From NCBI GenBank assembly GCA_964002385.1, contig CAXFFS010000063.1, forward strand, positions 1 through 7,890: a stretch of 7,890 nt of DNA, written 5' to 3'. This document shows positions 5,716-7,890 of the stretch, piece after piece (position 1 is the stretch's first letter; every line of letters starts with the position of its first letter). Position numbers and translations under genes: made by a program. The notes under the pieces are model-generated. The model did no database searches and was not told the origin of the DNA. It worked only from the letters and a program-made list of their open reading frames with translations. Source of the stretch: AEGEAN-183 sp964002385. Lineage in GTDB: Bacteria > Pseudomonadota > Gammaproteobacteria > Magnimaribacterales > Magnimaribacteraceae.

Positions 5716-7377
5716 ATGTCAAAAGATAATTCAAAAAGAGATATTCTAGTAACAAATGCACTTCCTTATGCAAATGGACCGCTGCATTTAGGACATTTAT
5801 TAGAACACATACAATCAGATATATGGGTTAGATATCAAAGATTTCAAGGTAATAATTGTACTTACATATGCGGTGAAGACGCACATGGCACTTCAATAAT
5901 GCTTAAAGCAGAAGAAGAAGGCGTTTCGCCAGAAAAATTAATTGAAGAGGTCAGGATAAGTCATGAAGAAGACTTTAAGGCCTTTAATATAAGTCACGAC
6001 AATTATCACACTACTCACAGTGATGAGAATCAGTTTTATTCAGAAACTATTTTCTCTCGTCTTAAGGATAAAGGGTTAATTGAAGAGAAAGAAATAGAAC
6101 AACTCTATGACACAGAAAAGGAATTATTTCTTTCAGACAGATACGTACAAGGTACTTGTCCTCATTGCGAAGCTGATAAGCAATATGGAGATAATTGTGA
6201 AGTTTGTAGCTCAACTTATTCTGCTATTGACCTTATTAATCCCATATCTGTACTTACCAACACAAAACCTGAATTAAAGAAAAGTTTACATCTTTTCTTT
6301 AAGTTATCCTCTCTAAAGAAAGAGATAAAAGAATGGCTAAATACATCACAAGTACCTTCTCAAGCTTTAAATAAGTTATCTGAATGGACTGATGGAGAAA
6401 TTAAAGATTGGGATATAAGTCGTGATGCCCCATATTTTGGATTTAAGATTCCTGGTCATAATAATAAATACTTTTATGTATGGCTTGACGCCCCAATAGG
6501 TTATTTAGCTAGTCACAAAAACTATCTGGATAAACTAAAAAGATCTGAAGAGTTTGATGACTATTGGAAGCCAGGTTCAAAAGCTGAGCTATATCATTTT
6601 ATTGGTAAAGACATAATGTATTTTCATGCCCTATTCTTTCCAGCTATGTTATTAAAATCTGAATTTCGTCAACCAAATGGTGTCTTCATACACGGATTTT
6701 TAACAGTTAATGGAGAAAAGATGTCTAAATCTAGGGGAACTTTTATTTTAGCTAAAACTTACCATCAAGTTCTTGATCCTGAGTACATAAGATATTATTT
6801 TGCTGCAAAGTTAGGAACTGGTGTAGGTGATATAGATCTCAATCTGGATGACTTTCTCCAAAGAGTAAATTCTGATGTTGTCGGTAAATTCATAAATATA
6901 GGAAGTAGAACAGCAAATTTCATTAACGAAGGCTTCAGCAATAAGCTATCAAGTAACTTACATGAGGAAGCTTTGATTCAAGATTTCTTAGATCATGCTT
7001 CTGTAATCTCAGAAGCATATGAAAAAAGAGAATTTAGCAAAGCAATCAGAGAAATAATGGTTTTAGCAGATAAAGCTAATCAATATATTGACAGAATGGA
7101 GCCTTGGGTTTTATCTAAAGAGGAAAAAAATAAAGAACTTGTTCAGTCAGTATGTACCACAGCATTAAATTTGTTTAGATTATTAACAATTATGCTCAAT
7201 CCTGTTGTCCCTAACTTGTGCTCTAGAGTTTATAGCTTTCTTAATATAGAAGAACCAAAATGGGATCAGATGGATGAACTTCTTTTAAATCATAAGATCT
7301 CAACATACAAACCACTTCTAACTAGAATTGAGAAAGAACAAATTGAACAGATAAAACAAAAATCAAAGGAGCTCTAA
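5716..7377 (+). CDS. metG: Methionyl-tRNA synthetase, catalytic and anticodon-binding core (C-terminal domain encoded separately)
   Basis: It charges tRNA-Met with methionine. From ATG 5716 the protein has 553 residues; an in-frame TTG at 5701 would add five, but ATG matches the E. coli start (a few polar residues before ILVTNALPYANG) and neither has a clear ribosome binding site. Seen motifs: HLGH at 24-27 (HIGH box), a Cys4 zinc knuckle at C148, C151, C161 and C164, and KMSKS at 335-339. N394, R398 and W464 match E. coli anticodon readers N391, R395 and W461, all shifted by the same three residues. E. coli MetRS (677 residues) continues into a linker and an EMAP/Trbp111-like domain. Here the chain stops just after the anticodon domain, and the missing domain is the next gene. 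The TAA overlaps that gene's ATG by one base. Confidence 0.96.
   Translation: MSKDNSKRDILVTNALPYANGPLHLGHLLEHIQSDIWVRYQRFQGNNCTYICGEDAHGTSIMLKAEEEGVSPEKLIEEVRISHEEDFKAFNISHDNYHTTHSDENQFYSETIFSRLKDKGLIEEKEIEQLYDTEKELFLSDRYVQGTCPHCEADKQYGDNCEVCSSTYSAIDLINPISVLTNTKPELKKSLHLFFKLSSLKKEIKEWLNTSQVPSQALNKLSEWTDGEIKDWDISRDAPYFGFKIPGHNNKYFYVWLDAPIGYLASHKNYLDKLKRSEEFDDYWKPGSKAELYHFIGKDIMYFHALFFPAMLLKSEFRQPNGVFIHGFLTVNGEKMSKSRGTFILAKTYHQVLDPEYIRYYFAAKLGTGVGDIDLNLDDFLQRVNSDVVGKFINIGSRTANFINEGFSNKLSSNLHEEALIQDFLDHASVISEAYEKREFSKAIREIMVLADKANQYIDRMEPWVLSKEEKNKELVQSVCTTALNLFRLLTIMLNPVVPNLCSRVYSFLNIEEPKWDQMDELLLNHKISTYKPLLTRIEKEQIEQIKQKSKEL
7365..7371 (+). promoter_or_regulatory. Strong Shine-Dalgarno AAAGGAG for the split MetRS C-terminal gene
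   Basis: AAAGGAG lies inside the last codons of the MetRS core and is followed by five bases and then ATG 7377. It is the best ribosome binding site in the window. Its placement fixes the start of the downstream protein and indicates planned reinitiation at the TAATG junction instead of an accidental frame break. Confidence 0.75.
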
Positions 7378-7709
7378 TGGAAGAGATAAATATTGACGAT
7401 TTTATGCAGATAGATTTAAGAATTGCAAAAGTACTAGATGCTGAGATGGTAGAAAATGCAGATAAATTAATTAAACTTGAACTTGATTTAGGAGACCTGG
7501 GACAAAAGACGGTCTTTGCTGGTATAAAAAAAGCCTATTCAGCTGATAAATTAAAAGATAAGTTAGTTGTGTGTGTTAATAACCTCAAACCTAGAGAGAT
7601 GAGGTTTGGCACCTCAGAAGGTATGATTTTAGCGGCCGGAGATGACGATATTGGTATCTTTATTGTTTCACCAGATAAAGGAGCTATACCTGGTATGAGG
7701 GTAAGATAA
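7377..7709 (+). CDS. Separate MetRS C-terminal tRNA-binding domain (Trbp111/EMAPII-like OB fold)
   Basis: This 110-residue protein matches the last domain of E. coli MetRS, which dimerises the enzyme and adds nonspecific tRNA affinity. The correspondence runs end to end: IDDFMQIDLRIAKV at 6-19, ADKL at 28-31, FAGIKKAY at 47-54, and the signature PREMRFGTSEGM at 72-83 (E. coli PRKMRFGISEGM), finishing SPDKGAIPGMRV. It begins at the domain itself, so the linker of roughly twenty residues present in E. coli is missing. It is expected to act in trans with the core, as the split MetRS of Aquifex and free-standing Trbp111 do. It is coupled to metG by TAATG, and the reductase gene starts one base after its stop. 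A shared transcript with the core is nearly certain. Other free OB-fold proteins such as CsaA fit less well. Confidence 0.93.
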   Translation: MEEINIDDFMQIDLRIAKVLDAEMVENADKLIKLELDLGDLGQKTVFAGIKKAYSADKLKDKLVVCVNNLKPREMRFGTSEGMILAAGDDDIGIFIVSPDKGAIPGMRVR

Positions 7710-7710
7710 T

Positions 7711-7890
7711 ATGAGTAAAAAAGTTGAGTCTGATATTCTCATTATAGGAGCAGGACCTGTTGGACTCTTTACTGTTTTTGAAGCCGGTTTACTGGGATTA
7801 AATTGTCAGATAATAGACAACCTAGATAGAGTCGGCGGTCAATGTGCTGAGCTGTATTCCGACAAACCCATTTTTGATATTCCTGGAGTA
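7711..7890 (+). CDS. Type 2 ferredoxin-NADP reductase (TrxB-like flavoprotein), N-terminal 60 residues
   Basis: The gene is cut by the right edge. The visible part is a Rossmann FAD-binding start: DILIIGAGPVGLF at 8-20 with the GxGxxG turn (13-18), an acidic D36 at the end of the second strand, then VGGQCAELYSDKPIFDIPGV at 41-60. GGQCxELYPxKPIYDIPG is characteristic of the thioredoxin-reductase-like ferredoxin/flavodoxin-NADP reductases (YumC type), which move electrons between NADPH and ferredoxin or flavodoxin. The thioredoxin reductase redox pair (CxxC) would lie further on and cannot be checked here, so a related TrxB-like oxidoreductase is not fully excluded. ATG 7711 follows the previous stop by one base, with GAGG at 7697-7700 as a distant ribosome binding site. 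It is the third gene of the metG operon. Confidence 0.85.
   Translation, partial: MSKKVESDILIIGAGPVGLFTVFEAGLLGLNCQIIDNLDRVGGQCAELYSDKPIFDIPGV

Overview
The window is an AT-rich, tightly packed stretch of chromosome. It most likely comes from a gammaproteobacterium with a small, streamlined genome, possibly a marine lineage such as SAR86; the lineage is inference. Support comes from protein families (a NudC-type NADH pyrophosphatase, DusA, MlaA, and a MetRS with one Cys4 zinc knuckle like that of E. coli) and from mrp lying head to head with metG, as in E. coli. Genes abut or overlap by a few bases, and stops are TAA, TAG and TGA, so the genetic code is standard. I see no tRNA, rRNA, CRISPR array, insertion sequence or prophage.

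Layout. (1) Bases 1-447 hold lysine-rich coding debris on the + strand, broken into frames with no continuous gene. Its last part ends in a clean stop convergent with the next gene. (2) nudC (440-1303, -) is divergent from a + strand operon: an ArsB/NhaD-type permease (1358-2701), dusA (2714-3670) and a TerB-like protein (3673-4140). (3) A - strand pair follows: mrp (5647-4817), then mlaA (4820-4137), overlapping by four bases. mlaA meets the TerB-like gene tail to tail, the two stop codons sharing a TTAA. (4) A + strand operon starts at 5716: the MetRS core, a separate MetRS C-terminal tRNA-binding protein coupled through TAATG, and the first 60 codons of a type 2 ferredoxin-NADP reductase cut by the right edge.

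Function. Most genes are housekeeping: NAD(H) hydrolysis or NAD-cap removal, tRNA dihydrouridine formation, methionyl-tRNA charging, iron-sulfur-type P-loop ATPase, outer-membrane lipid asymmetry and redox supply. I found no defence, secretion or biosynthetic system. The noteworthy points are departures from family norms: an Mrp with no cysteine at all, an MlaA with no lipobox cysteine, a NudC whose zinc ribbon keeps only three cysteines, a MetRS split at its linker, and the broken reading frames at the left edge.
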